DNA of 64,000 bases from Loxodes magnus (lineage: Eukaryota; Ciliophora; Karyorelictea; Loxodida; Loxodidae): the NCBI GenBank assembly GCA_946699065.1, contig CAMPDV010000020.1, positions 1,116,001 through 1,180,000 on the forward strand, read 5' to 3'. This document shows, piece by piece, positions 25,838-38,200 of this stretch (position 1 is the first letter of the stretch; every line of letters begins with the position of its first letter). The translations under genes and the position numbers were made by a program. A model generated the notes under the pieces. The model ran no database searches, was not told where the DNA came from, and saw nothing but the letters and a program-made list of their open reading frames with translations.

Positions 25838-26641
25838 TCAAGCTGCATAAATGAAGATTATGAATAAAGTAATTATTATCATCATAACCATATAGATTAA
25901 AGCATTTGTATTATCATTGATAAATATTTGAATCTTCTGTTATCTATAAAAATAATAGAGTTACCTTTCGTTTTAATCAAATTATTAATTTTAGGCTTAT
26001 TTCTAATTCGATTATTAACCTTCTTCTTAGTCTTTTATACTCTTCATAGTGGCTATTATTTAATTTATTTCTTACTGAATTATTTTTTCTTTTTGAATAA
26101 GATTTTGAAGAATTTTACTTAGGCTATTAATTTAGATAACAGGAACATTATTAGTCTTTGAAGATAGAAGAAGTATTGCTTAGTTTAATTACTTTTATTT
26201 CAATTTAATTTCATTCTACTTCTGACTCAATTCAACTAGCCTTTATTTCAAACACTATTTTTGCTCTTCCTTTGTTGAATTTTCATTAAGAACTAGATAT
26301 TTTCTTGCATTTGTTTAAATTGGACTATCTAAAATATCTGGAAATTGTCTACTTTGTACTTAGGATTTTTATTTATGCTTTTCATTGAATTTTTCGTCTT
26401 ATTCACTTATTTTTCTTGTACATCAGGAGCTTGCTGTTAAGAAATCCTGATTAAAGTTTTAGTAGTTTGCCTTTTGCTAACCATAAGTATTAGATTTCTA
26501 AATGTTTCTATTCAACATTCTTTCAATTTTAAGTCAGTTAACCTGAGAGCCTTTAACAGTTGGAACTGGCTAACAATCAATCGATTTCAGTTTTTATCCT
26601 TCATTTACTTACTAGTTTGTAGCTTTTTCTACTACTTCCAT
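25838..26641 (-). CDS. tail-anchored coiled-coil protein
   Basis: 267 aa, no intron, stop TGA 25838-25840. The N-terminal part is polar and charged (MEVVEKATNQQVNEGQKLK). Residues about 110-220 form a long Gln/Lys/Glu coiled coil (KQRLVELSQKQNEIKLKQKQ). The last 25 residues are a single hydrophobic helix (IYMVMMIIITLFIIFIY) ending at the stop, the layout of a tail-anchored membrane protein such as SNARE-like or organelle-tether proteins. No SNARE zero-layer or named family could be assigned. The antisense plus frames at 25851, 25928 and 26474 look like multi-pass membrane ORFs but are reverse images of Gln/Lys/Glu codons. Confidence 0.75.
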
Positions 26642-26884
26642 TATGGTTTAAAATGTTTTCTTAATAAAGGTAGCATAAGACTACTTTAAACTCTAACAAT
26701 AATTTTGAAATGATTTATTTTATCTCCTTAATTAAATATTTTAGCTTCTAAAATAGCAAAATTAAAGACTTAAGATTAACAGCATTTTAGAGGAAGGAAA
26801 TAGACTTAAATTATGTTCTATTTAGTAAATCATTTAGATCTAATTAAAATATTTATAAGTGCTTATATATCTTTCCTCTATAAT
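26642..26884. promoter_or_regulatory. short divergent intergenic region
   Basis: This 243-bp gap separates the start codons of the minus-strand tail-anchored gene and the plus-strand HROB-like gene, so it must hold both 5' flanks. It is AT-rich. I see no specific element and call it only from the gene layout. Confidence 0.35.
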
Positions 26885-27967
26885 ATGAATGATAAAAACT
26901 AACTACTCTTAAACAGATTGAACTCTACCAACTTAGATAAATCCCAAGCTTTCTATAGTCAGTTCTCAGGATCTACCTATACTGATTTAAGTTCTATAGA
27001 TTATGAATTAAATAAAGATCAAAGTATACTGAATACTAACATTCTGTCTGTTTAATAGAATAATTAGGGTCTAAAAGAACCATTACCCTTTGCATTTAAT
27101 AATTTAGTTCATTAGGATGCTTTTAACCATTTCAAAAAATCTCAGAGCATTCCTTTCAATTTTTGCGAAAAATTCACTAATTTTTAATTCGAAGCAAATA
27201 GAAATTAGCTGCAGATGCTTTAAAATCAATATGTCAATCAAAAAGCAACCTAGTTCTCTACGAATAATATGCAAATTTAAAACTAAAATCAAACTAATTA
27301 CTTATAGCAAATGGATCTAGGATTTAGTTAGAATAGCATGCCGTTCATTTAAGCTAATAATAAAGTAGAAGGGTTAAATTTCTATAATTAAATACCAAAA
27401 GGATAAAATGAAATAATCTCTGCTAATTAATATCAATAAGACTTTTAAGTAAACAAGGTGATATTAATGCCTTTAAAGCCTTTATAATGCTTTTAAATAA
27501 GTGAGAACTATAAAAATATATTATAGCAATATAACTTTTAAAGAGAACTATTAAGTCTAGAAAATCAATAATTAATACTTAGCTTATAAAATCAATTTCC
27601 CTTTAAGAACTCTAATATCGCCAATTTGCAAAAGAATAAAAAAAGTGGTTTGCTTATAATTTAGATTAGGGACTTTGAATCGATAAGAGAAATGTCTCTC
27701 ATAAACCCAAACTATTAAAAATTGTATACTCAAGATTCTACTAATAGTTAAGACCATGTAATCAGAATTATTAGTGACGTTACAGGAAGCTGCTTTGCTA
27801 GTTTCCATTCAAGTTGCTTTGAGAGATATTCTACAAACTTAGTTAAACCTGGAGTTGCAATAGTACTTTAAAAAGTTTTGGTAAGACAAATAAGTAACCA
27901 GAAAATAGTAGATATAGGAAGTAACAACATAATAAACATAAGCTATGAAAGTAAATAGTGCATATGA
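26885..27967 (+). CDS. HROB-like homologous-recombination OB-fold protein
   Basis: 360 aa, no intron, ending at TGA 27965-27967. The first two thirds are Asn/Gln-rich and disordered. The last third, residues about 250-350, fits an OB fold resembling the conserved domain of HROB (C17orf53/MCM8IP): a first strand (LLIIQIRDF), then ISDVTGSCFASFHSSCFERY, LVKPGVAIVLQKVLV and a closing strand IVDIGSNNIINIS. The pattern of D-x-TG followed by a strand, a short helix, a K/R-P-G turn and a V-L-x-K-V strand is the part I match. HROB recruits the MCM8-MCM9 helicase during recombination-associated DNA synthesis. The match is from memory of the family, so an unrelated OB protein is the alternative. Confidence 0.55.
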
Positions 27968-28173
27968 AAGAGAGAAATAAGTAAAACTAATTTTTGATAT
28001 TAAATAAATGAATCTTATTATAAAGCCTAACTCTTTTATAAAGATATATTAGCCGTTTACTGTCTATCTTATAAGCGTCTCCAATTATTTATGTAAACCT
28101 TTATTTTCGATTTAAAATTATAAATCTACTATAAATTAGCTTTAATATTATTAAAGGATATAATACTTTTATA

Positions 28174-31100
28174 ATGAACAAGATTAAACAAAAGCTTAAG
28201 ACTATAAAAAATAAAATCTAAACCTTATACTAAAAATGAAGAGCCAAACCAGAAAACGAGGAAAAGGTAGAAAGTAGTTTAAACTAAAATTTTAAAACTT
28301 AAGTATGCTTGATAGATGAAAACTGATTATTACTTGATCTTGACTAAAACTAAAATGAAATTATAGAAGAAAACAAAGTAGAGAGTAGCAAACAAGATGA
28401 ACATATTAAATTTTTGACAAGTAATCTAATTGCATATCCAAGTTTTTATACGTAATATAATTTGGATTCTGATGCACTCTCAATTGAGCAACTTTTGAAG
28501 CATCCTTATTTATAAATAAACTCATAATGTTAAGAAAACTTACCGAATAATTAAGTTTAGAGTACAGATCTTGAAAATAAGTAGTTAGTGATTCTTTAAG
28601 ATTCTTAATAATAAAGATAAGGTAACTTAAAGTGCATTTCCTAGATAATGCTGGATTATCTTAATTAGAACATTAGATCAAAAGCAATAAAAAATTTGAT
28701 AATTGAACTAGATTCTAATTAATAATAAGATTAAGCAATCATTACTAAATGAAGTTAGAGCTAATGCTTAGAAGCATAGGAGTTGTAAAGGCTGAAAAAT
28801 CAAATAATATAGCTTAAAAATGAAGATAAACTAACATTCAATATATTGATGAAAGTAATTCAGTTATATAAGTAAGCATGCTGCATTTGATAAAGTTAGA
28901 TGCTTTTAAGCTGTCATGAAGAAGATTTTCTTATACGTTAAAATTTGAAGGCAAAATTTCTAAGAAGTTCATAATTTCATTCCTGCTAAGTAGAAGGATA
29001 TTAAGCAGATCATGTCTATTCATTATAAATAGCAGTTCAAATTTAAATAAGCTGTATGGAATTAATATCAATAGAGGATTTTTTCCAATTAAAGAAGGCA
29101 GTTAATATGAACAGTAATAGAAAAATAATCTCTTAGTAGGAAAATGTTTCCGTCAATAATAAAAACGATTCAAAGATAAAAAAGGCTTTAGATTAATGGA
29201 TTAAAAACCAAAATTAAGTATATTTGCTAGTTAAAATTGATTAAAGCTTAATAAGGAGAATAAAAAAGTAAATCAAGTACTTAATTACAAGTGGAAAAAA
29301 CTATTTACCAAAATACCATTTTTATCGAGCTTAAAATTTCTATGCTAGCTTTAATATAAGTAATGACATTGAAGAAGGACAAGCAAATAATTTATGGAAT
29401 GATGTTTAGAAGAAATTTGGCGAATGTAGATTTGATGAAATAAACAGTTGCAATTAAAGTTAACTTATATTAAATATGCAATCACTCACTTTATATAATG
29501 CTTTAAATGAAATTTATATTAATAATTTACTATTTAATCAGTTTAACTGAAGAATTATATTTTAAGCTCACCATCTCCTAAGTAATTTAAATCTTAGCAA
29601 TAAATATAAGAAATGTAAATCTTTACTAGAAAATGGGATAAGTTTACATATGGTTACCGCAATAATCTTAAAATAGGAATTATTTAGACTTTAGTTATCT
29701 CAGCATAGTACTATTAAAAGCATTCTTATTAGATATTTTAGAGATTATGCTAAAGCTAGATAACTTTTAATTGGAACTAGCACATTGAATTAATAGTAAA
29801 TAAGTAGTTATTAATAAACTATATTTGCAAGATATACTGATTATCTAAGTTACTATTTATGAAACATTATTAAGCTTTAAATTAACTTTTAAGCTTTAGA
29901 CTATTTGATTTCATATTTGCTTAATAGAAAAGCCAAATGTTTGAGATTTAAATAACTATAAAGTTAGAATAAAGCTTAGATAATAAAGCTGATCAAATTA
30001 AATGAATTTATAGATAAATTAAAAGATAATAAGGGATTAAAATGCTTCCTAGAAGAAATAGAAGCTAAGCCATAGTTAGAAATAAAGAATCATATAGTTT
30101 AATTTATAATTGCAAGCATGTAGTTATAATAATTAAATAGACTTATAAATATTATAAAGCATCTATGTTGAGCATATAAGGCAATACTTATTATATAATA
30201 ATAGTAATAATAATTATTATTTTTATATAATTATTTAAGGAATTTGCTAGTTAAAGCAACAACAGAAGAAACAGTTATGTGCAATAACTAATATAGTTTT
30301 ATGATGAAAGCTTATTTTTTACCAGATAATTATATGAAAGATGTAAAGTTTAATTTAAGCAATAAACTAATTTTGTATCTGTAAATCTCTGAAAGGTATG
30401 AAGTTTATGTATTAAATAAAAGTAACAAGCTATACTAGAAATAAAGAACATAATTAAGTGTTGCTTGCACTTATAAAGTTAAACATATAAAACGAATAAG
30501 TTATAAAGCATATATTTCTTAATAGATCTTAACTTCTGTCTTCCTTACATTTAATTTACTTATTTTCTATTTATTGATCTTTTGGTAGTTAGAATATCTA
30601 ATTTCTAGAATAGAGAATAAAGCTGAATTTACACTTAAGCGATACTTTTAAGCAGATAAATGTCTTAGTTAGATTATTTAATTATACTTAGTTCAAAGAG
30701 TTAAAACTTAAAGCTTATTACTATAAAATCATAAAAGGTTCCAATAAAAATAAAGCATAAAGTAAAATGACTGATAGTAGTTAAATTATTTTACTATATC
30801 AAATAAGTTTAATGAAGATCTTTGCTAATAATTAATCTATGCTATTTAACTAATTCAAATGAATAGTTAAAATCATTCAAACAAATACAAGAAAATAGAT
30901 TAGATTTGCTTAGTATTATTAAAGACTAATTATTAGAATGAAACTAATAAAATATAAGCTTAGCTATATCATTAGCTTTAGTTATAGAAGTATGTTCTAT
31001 AATAATTATATCTTATATTAAATATCTCTTTTAATTTCTGCATTTAAAGAATGGAGTATGAATTAACTCTATAATAATAAGCTATTAAAGCTACTAAGTA

Positions 31101-31479
31101 AATTAAAAGTGCATCAAATAAAGCATGAGTAACCTTTAATTATTGATGCTATAAATAAATAGAGCTTAAATAGTAATTAATTAATAACCTTAGTCATCTA
31201 ATAAATTTTGATACAATTATCATTAAAATTAAACTTGTAAATTAGAGTACTAAGGAAGAACTGAACAGACAAGATAATAAGCTTTTAAATAAATAGAAGA
31301 AAATAGTAACACTAAACAAAAAGAATAAGATATATAGCTGGTAATAATGGATGAAACTAAGAAAATAAGTAGTGATTGAATTAAATAGAATAGTTATGAG
31401 ATAATAAATTAAAGTAAAAGCATATAAATTGAATAGAAAATTAAAACATGAGATCTTAATACGATTAAGAAGCATATGA
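28174..31479 (+). CDS. long helical protein of unknown family, 3' end uncertain
   Basis: From ATG 28174 (MNKIKQKLKTIKNKIQTLYQ) one frame runs 1102 codons to TGA 31477-31479, read with several TGA as Trp (for example DENWLLLD, QFNWRII, LCWAYK). G is enriched at codon position 1 in the two parts I counted (about 30000-30400), which supports coding far beyond the first TGA-dense point. The N-terminal 450 residues are charged and Gln-rich; the rest is mostly helical, resembling repeat-type scaffolds, with a hydrophobic stretch near FLTFNLLIFYLLIFW (about 30540-30590). Tandem TGA codons near 31125-31150 could be the true end. At full length it overlaps the Rab gene start by 32 bp. No family recognised. 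Confidence 0.55.
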
Positions 31480-32104
31480 TTATTTATTTAAAATTATTCT
31501 TGTAGGTGATACTTGTGTGGGTAAGACTTGTCTTCTGTCTCGGTGAACTCAAAATAAAGTTCCCACTCCAGCTATTTCTACTATAGGAGTTGAATTTGCT
31601 ACTAAAGTAATTCAGCTCTAAAATGGAAAATTAGTAAAAACTTAGATATGGGATACTGCTGGACAAGAAAGGTACAGAGCTATAACTTAGGCACATTATA
31701 GGTAAGCAATGGGAGCATTATTAATCTATGATATTTGTGATAACGATACATTTTAAAATAGCAGTATGTGATTAAATGAATTAAGGTAGAGTGCTGATGA
31801 AGATTGTGTTGTTACATTAGTTGGAAATAAACTAGATTTAGAGCAACAAAGAAAAGTTCCAGTATAAGAAGCAGAAAAATGAGCAGAAAAAAATAAAATT
31901 AATTTTTAAGAAACTTCCGCTTTTTCAGGTGAAAACGTAGAAAAAGCTTTTATAAATTTGCTAGAATCAATTTATCTTGTAAAAGCTAAGAATTCTAAAA
32001 AGCTAAAAAGTTTAGAGAAAGATAGAGTTAGGTAAAGTTATAATTTGATGTAAAAACAATCAATCTAGTAGTCATAGGAAGAGCCAGTATGTTGTAAAGT
32101 TTGA
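31448..32104 (+). CDS. Rab11-like small GTPase
   Basis: 218 aa. A Ras-superfamily GTPase of vesicle traffic, closest by eye to Rab11 (recycling endosome/exocytosis). G1 is GDTCVGKT, the effector segment STIGVEFATK, G3 WDTAGQERYRAIT (the Rab11-like AIT form), G4 GNKLD, G5 ETSAFSG, and the C-terminus CCKV carries two prenylatable cysteines. Three internal TGA codons are Trp (SRWTQN, MWLNELR and EKWAEK); the middle one falls on the conserved Rab tryptophan, and the gene ends on TGA 32102-32104. No intron. This is the clearest single proof of the code. The start MRSQYDQEAYDYLFK is a normal Rab N-terminus and is preferred despite the upstream ORF overlapping it. Confidence 0.96.
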
Positions 32105-33905
32105 ATATTTAATTTTTAATTTAAAATTGGAATTAATTGAATTCTCTAAGCATACTTTTTTAGTTTTTATTTAAGTCTTCATTAAATCTATTTAATAAGA
32201 TAATAGCAATTATAGCTTATAATATTCCTTCTATAGTCTTTTAGAAAAGAATAAAGTGATAATCTAATTTACAATCAAATGCAAGTCTTAATATTTCTTA
32301 ATCGAGTATCTAGATGGATTTTTGCTTTAACCGATAAATATTGAATGAACTACTAATTTATTTTAATTACAAAGAAAAAATATTATGAATAGTCTTCAAT
32401 GATAAATATGGAAATCTATTTATACCTAACTTATCTAAGAATAGCTATTTAAAATTAAAGTTTCTATTTTCAAAATTCTAATTTTATTTTTAATTTAAAT
32501 ATTAGTTCTAAATATTAAATTTCAGTTTTAAAGATTGAATTTTCATATCTTTAAAATAAGATAAGGAGATATCTTTACAAAATTTAAAAGTCATATTTTA
32601 GCTTAAGTAGCTTAATACATTTGATTTAATACTTTATTACTAAGTATTTGAACTTTTTTAAAGATAGGCAATCACTGGTAATAATTTATGTCTTAAGGAT
32701 TTATTGCTGAAATATACGATAAATTCTTAATTCAATGCTAAAACTATTGCTAAATAATAATGAGATAATCTAATATTCCAAATACTTTCCTTTATTTTAT
32801 TTCATTATTAAGTTTTAGTACTAATACACTAAAAAGTATACAATACATTTAGGGAAAACTTTTATTATATGATTTCTAAAGGTAGGTAATATTACATTCA
32901 ATTACCAATGAAAGAAGAAAACATAGTAGCTTTAAATTTTTTATAATTAGAATTTTTATTATTCATCGTTTCTTTCATAAGCTTGGTCTAAATTTATAAA
33001 ATTAATTTTTAGTGTAAGGAGATTTTTATAGTGATTTAGTATAAAATTACTATTAAAATAAGAATTAGACTATTAGTGGCTCTAATATCTTCTTTAATAT
33101 CAATAAAGAGGATTTAAATATCTTTTAATTAGTTAGTCGCAAATTAATTTCTATCTACTTTATACTTTGAATGAATCTGCTCTTTATAGTTATATTTCTA
33201 TCTAGATTTCTCTTTACTGTAGCTAAATTATTAATTTAATATATTACAATAATAAATTTCTAAAATAGTTACTAACTTAAGTAAATTAAGAAAAGGCTTT
33301 AAAATAGCTATATGCATTATTATATTACTTTAGATATAAAAGTTTCTATACTTTCAGCATTTTTGCATGATTAGATACATCTAAGCCATCATAAGCGTAG
33401 GTATCAATTATCCTAGGCCTAATATCTTTAATACTCTCTTAGTAAGATCATTTTTAAATATAATTAATATCCTTTATTCTTGCTATGGCTAATTAATGTG
33501 CTATTAAGTAATTTCTAAGTAGACTTATATATTATACTACCTTTATTTTCTTAAAAAATAATGTGCTGCTATTATATCTCACAATTAAGATTCTAGCTTA
33601 TGCAAACTAAGATTGAAATAGAAATAAGAAAGCATCTATTGTAAGATAAGCTTTAATATTGAAATAAAGCTATTAAAATTATTAACTTGCAAGCATTACA
33701 ATTTGCTTATATTAGTTAGGTATAAATTAAGGAAATGTTAAGGTATATTTATATAATTTTAATTTAGATAATTTGCCTTGCTTATGAATACGCTACATTG
33801 ATAGTTTAAATATTAAGAGAAAGAACTTTACTATAAAGGTTAGAAATGAAGCTTAGAAGAAAGTGTTGTAGTATTAATTCAAATAATATTAAAAAGTTGT
33901 ATTTC
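32105..33905. other. intergenic, AT-rich
   Basis: A frame from ATG 32279 stays nearly free of TGA for more than 200 codons, but G is not enriched at codon position 1 (it is highest at position 3). I take it as chance in AT-rich DNA. Nothing else seen. Confidence 0.45.
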
Positions 33906-34956
33906 TCAATTTTTGTTAACTTCCCATTCACTTCCCACTCTGGCCATATCTAATAATTCCTTGTACTGGATGTTTGGATATCCAACTCTCCCTCCTTTTT
34001 TATCTCCTTATCTCAAATTAAATTCCTCCAGTTACTTCATGGCATTATTTACTTCCTTTTACTGTTTTTCCCTTATAATCTTTTCCATGTTTTCTTTCTT
34101 TTCTTTCTCATAATGATTGAAAATTCCAGTTGCAGTTTATGGCCTAACTATCAATTCTGACATACTTTAAGTTGAAAATTTAGGATCTATTACTTTTTAA
34201 GGAAATGGAAAAGCTTCTTGTTTAAAATTGGAAGACCTTACACTGTTAAGAACAGGCAAGCAATTATTTTAGAAGTACTTAAAAGAAATAGGGTTCTAAG
34301 AAGTCTTTATTGCTTCTGAAAAATCTGAATGAATCAGGCCTCTAAATTCATTTGCAAGAAATGGATTCTAAGGTCTATACACGTTTTTAGGTTTGGAAAG
34401 ATTTTCATAAATAAAGTCATTTTATGTTCTTATTTGGGGATGATTAGTGGCACGAGTTGAGAGAGAAGAATGTGACTTCCTTATTCCAGACTTTTTATAA
34501 AGATCTTGATTGGATTAAATTCTTTTTCTAAGTGATTCTCTAGATTTAGATCTTTATTCCTTTTCTCAGTCTAATTTCTTTTATTCTTTTTCTTCGTCAT
34601 TTCTAATTTTTTTTTAAATATTTTGAATTCCTTAAATATCTCTCTGTACAACAAATTTAGGTCAAGAGTAGTCAAGCGTCTTTGTAGGTAATGAGTTATA
34701 ATTATTCCAAGTATTGGTATAACATTTTATAGGGTCTTTAAAGTTTTAAGTTCTACTCATCTAAAGAGATTCTTCCAAGGCTGGATTCAGCTACTTGGTT
34801 TGGGTTTTTATTCCCTATGCCATCAAAATTCTTTGCTTTGATTTTAATTAAAGCATTTCTCGCTCCAATGTTCTTTATGATATTCTTTGCTTCTATTCTT
34901 TGATATTATTTAGAGAACTTATTTTCTAGTTAAGCAAAAATTGCTAGCTTTGCCAT
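33906..34956 (-). CDS. charged hypothetical protein, 338 aa
   Basis: From ATG at 34956 (MAKLAIFAQLENKFSKQYQR) a 34-nt GT-AG intron (34761-34794) leads to one long frame ending at TGA 33906-33908, 339 whole codons in all. The middle is highly charged (IRNDEEKEQKKLDWEKEQRS). It is followed by a Ser/Arg/Asn-rich region and a C-terminal block with a helix (YEKEKKENMEKIIREKQQKE) and a conserved-looking end (GGRVGYPNIQYKELLDMARV). Soluble, no signal peptide. The compact C-terminal block suggests a real domain, possibly ciliary, but I do not recognise it. The plus-strand ORF at 33913-34113 is its shadow. Confidence 0.65.
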
Positions 34957-35278
34957 TATCTCATTCCTTATTCATCTAATTCTTACTTTTTTTGGCTTTA
35001 AGGTTTATGTCAAAATTTGATATTATTAGGGGAGGAAATGTAAGGATTATTTCAGGATTTGTCCTTATAAAAATGAAAATTTTTGGTAATAAGTTTTTCT
35101 TTCACATCTCGTTAATGACCTTATTCAAAAAGGGAGCCTGTTAAGAACATTAAAAGTGTTTATAATTATAAACTAATTCATTAATTCTAACTTTTAAAAT
35201 GGAGACTCTTTTCCTTTATAATCCTTACTATTCAAGTAATTAATAAAATAAATATCACCCTATATTTATTAATATCTT
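34957..35278. other. intergenic between divergent genes
   Basis: About 320 bp of AT-rich DNA between the minus-strand charged protein and the candidate plus ORF. No element recognised. Confidence 0.4.
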
Positions 35279-38200
35279 ATGTTATCTAACACCTTAATTG
35301 TCCTACTATTTTATCTAATTTATACTTCAGAATCTGATTATGAGAATATTTTTCTTAGTTAATTCATATAGCATGATATGGTATTAAATGAATAGATCTT
35401 AGTATTTTAAAGTTATTAATATAGGATTTATAAATAGTAAGTAATAGATTAAAGAGCAATACTTTATCTACTTTTTTATAGTTTTATTTGATATGTAAGT
35501 CTTTATCAATCTGCTTATTCTATTATTTCATTATTATACAAATAGTTTGCTACTTAGGGTTTTCTTATACCTTTAAATAATCCTAAATAAGCTTTAGCTA
35601 CTAATATTAGCATTCCTCTATCTTATTTCTTTTATTAACGAAGTTATAAAGCTCAGTATATCTAAATATTTTTATAATAAAGAACAATAAAAATATTAGT
35701 TTACGTATTATTGCTAGTTAAGGACATAAATAAGAACAAGTTTAGAAGCAAAGAGATTATGCAAATAGAATAGAAGACAAGCAAGCATAAATAGCTAGAA
35801 TATTAAGTGCTTATACCTATATATTAGAAATGTATTTTTATTAATAAACTCTACTAGATTAACTCTATTCCTCTTTATTTCAACACTCAATTTTACTATT
35901 ATTAATATATTTCTAGAGTATATAAGAGACTTATTAATTGAAGCGTTTTAAATATTTAGTGTTTACTATAAGAGTTAAATAATTGATGGCTGCTTAATTG
36001 AATAATAGGTATTAACTAGTGATTATTGAAGATATTTAGTATTATTTAATTTAGTCTGCTCCAAGTTGATTCTAATAATGATACTTATCACTACCAAAGT
36101 ATTAAATAACAAGCTAACTTAATTAGTATAAATAAAACAAGCTTAGACTCAAATTAGATAACCAACTGATATGTAGACTAACTTAAATATCATTATCATA
36201 AAACTAAATTCTAGCTTATACTTTATTATGATGAAAAAAGCAAGCATTTAGTTGCTTATAAGACTAGTAACCCTTCTTAGTCTTTGGACTCTTTAAATAG
36301 CAAATAAGTTGAATGATTGATAGTAATTATTAAATGAATTAGTAAAAAGTGCAGATAAAGAGTCATAAGCTTACATCTAGCATTTAATAATATCTTAACA
36401 CACCATACTTTTATATTCTAGATATTTACCAAAGGATTTAGTTTATTTCAAAGGATAGCATTATAAGCTTAAACTTTATATAAAAAATACTCTTTTATTT
36501 CCTAAAGAAATAAGTAATCTTTTATAAAGGTAGCATAATAATCGCTTTAAATGCTTTCTAGTTAATTTTAAAAAGGCAAATTAAGAATATATTTATATTA
36601 AATAATTTAATAAGAACTGAGGTCTAGATAGCAGTCCTAAATAATGTTATCCTTAAACTAAACTAAGAAGTAACAGAAATCCTAATAAATATTTATTTAG
36701 CAATTAAATTAAATTTATAGGTATTTTAGATCTTTATTAGCATTGTCTCAGCATCAATGTAAAAAAGCAGCTCTTTATCATAGTAAGATAGTTAAAGCTG
36801 CTAAATTAAAAAAAAGCAAAGTGCTTTCAAATCTGATATACTTAAAAACGTAAGATTTTATAGTGTACTTTACTCGAATTAATGAATTGAAATACTTTTA
36901 TATATAAATTTTTAAATAAATAAGAGAACATTCTGATAGAAGTATAGATGCAAAATAAGAATCATTTTCAATAAATAACCAAATATAGGATTACTAACTA
37001 ATGTTAACAAAAGCCTTTAATTAATTTTAAAAAGAACATTAAAGAATTTTATTTCCTAAGGTGATAAATAGCAAACTACCTGGAGATAAAAGTTTAGGAT
37101 AAATATAAATAAACGAAGAGTTTGATAGTATAATTACTCTATATAATTCTAATAATCTATTCATAATAAAATCTTAGTTAAATAATAATTTTATGTTACA
37201 TAGAAATCAAAAGAACTTAAGGATTTTAAGTAAAGATGATAAGATGATAGCTAAAATTACACCAAAATAGAGAGTAATCTGCTAGAATTAGATTATGATT
37301 AATATTATAAGCCTAGAATATCTAATTAAATAAGCTTAATAATAATTTTACTGAGTTATTATTAGCTTTAAATGAGAAGTATCATAATAAACTATTTTCC
37401 TAGCTTAAGAAATTAACTGTCTTTCTATTTTCTTTTATATTTCTTCAATTTGATTTAAAATTTTATTAAAGTCAAGCAATTAAAACCCTCAGAAAGAAAT
37501 CAAGCATTTCATCTTAGAATTAAAAGGAAAAATTTAATAGAAAGCATTTTAGAAAAAATCTATAAGTTCTTTAAATTATAAATGAGTAATAAAAATACTT
37601 ATTAGTAAGGATGCATTATTAAAGGTGTAGCAGAACTGATTAAGTGAATATACTCATCTAATATAAGTTTATACTTTTATTATTAAAGCATAGTGAGGTT
37701 AATTATATGCTATTATATCTTGCAAATTAAATAAATACAATTACCTTTTAAATTATTATATCAGTGTAATCTTGGAAATTTAATGCTTGAAGCTATTTGA
37801 TTTTAGCTTATTATATTAAAACTATCTAATTTGTCTAATTAAGTTTAGGTATATCATGCATATGCTTAAAGAGTAAGATTTCTATACATTTTCATCCTTT
37901 AATTTTAAAGTAGAAAATAATAGGAGTAACAAAACTAAATATGAAATAATAGAAAGTAGAAGATGAATTGAATGAGAAGAATATTTGCCAAATCATAAAT
38001 TTTAAATAAGTATAAATATATAATCTTTGAGTGAAAGTAATGATAATAGATTTAAATATAGAAACTAGATGCGTATGTAATATTAGTAAACATAATGTTT
38101 TTACATATTATCAAACTAGAAAAAATTTAAAAGTTAAGAGTAATCACAATCAATCGACTTGAAACGATGTAACTGTAACATTGTATTTGTACCAAAACTC

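Noticed and set aside
25851-26689. Plus-strand hydrophobic ORFs resembling a multi-pass membrane protein
   Set aside because: The minus strand gives a cleaner gene with Met start, coiled coil, terminal membrane helix and TGA stop. The plus frames are the reverse images of its Gln/Lys/Glu codons.
32279-32880. Open frame of more than 200 codons downstream of the Rab gene
   Set aside because: G is not enriched at codon position 1, unlike the confident genes. With TGA as the only stop, such frames arise often in AT-rich DNA.
33913-34113. Plus-strand 66-codon ORF
   Set aside because: Starts at a TTG and lies antisense to the C-terminal block of the minus-strand charged protein.
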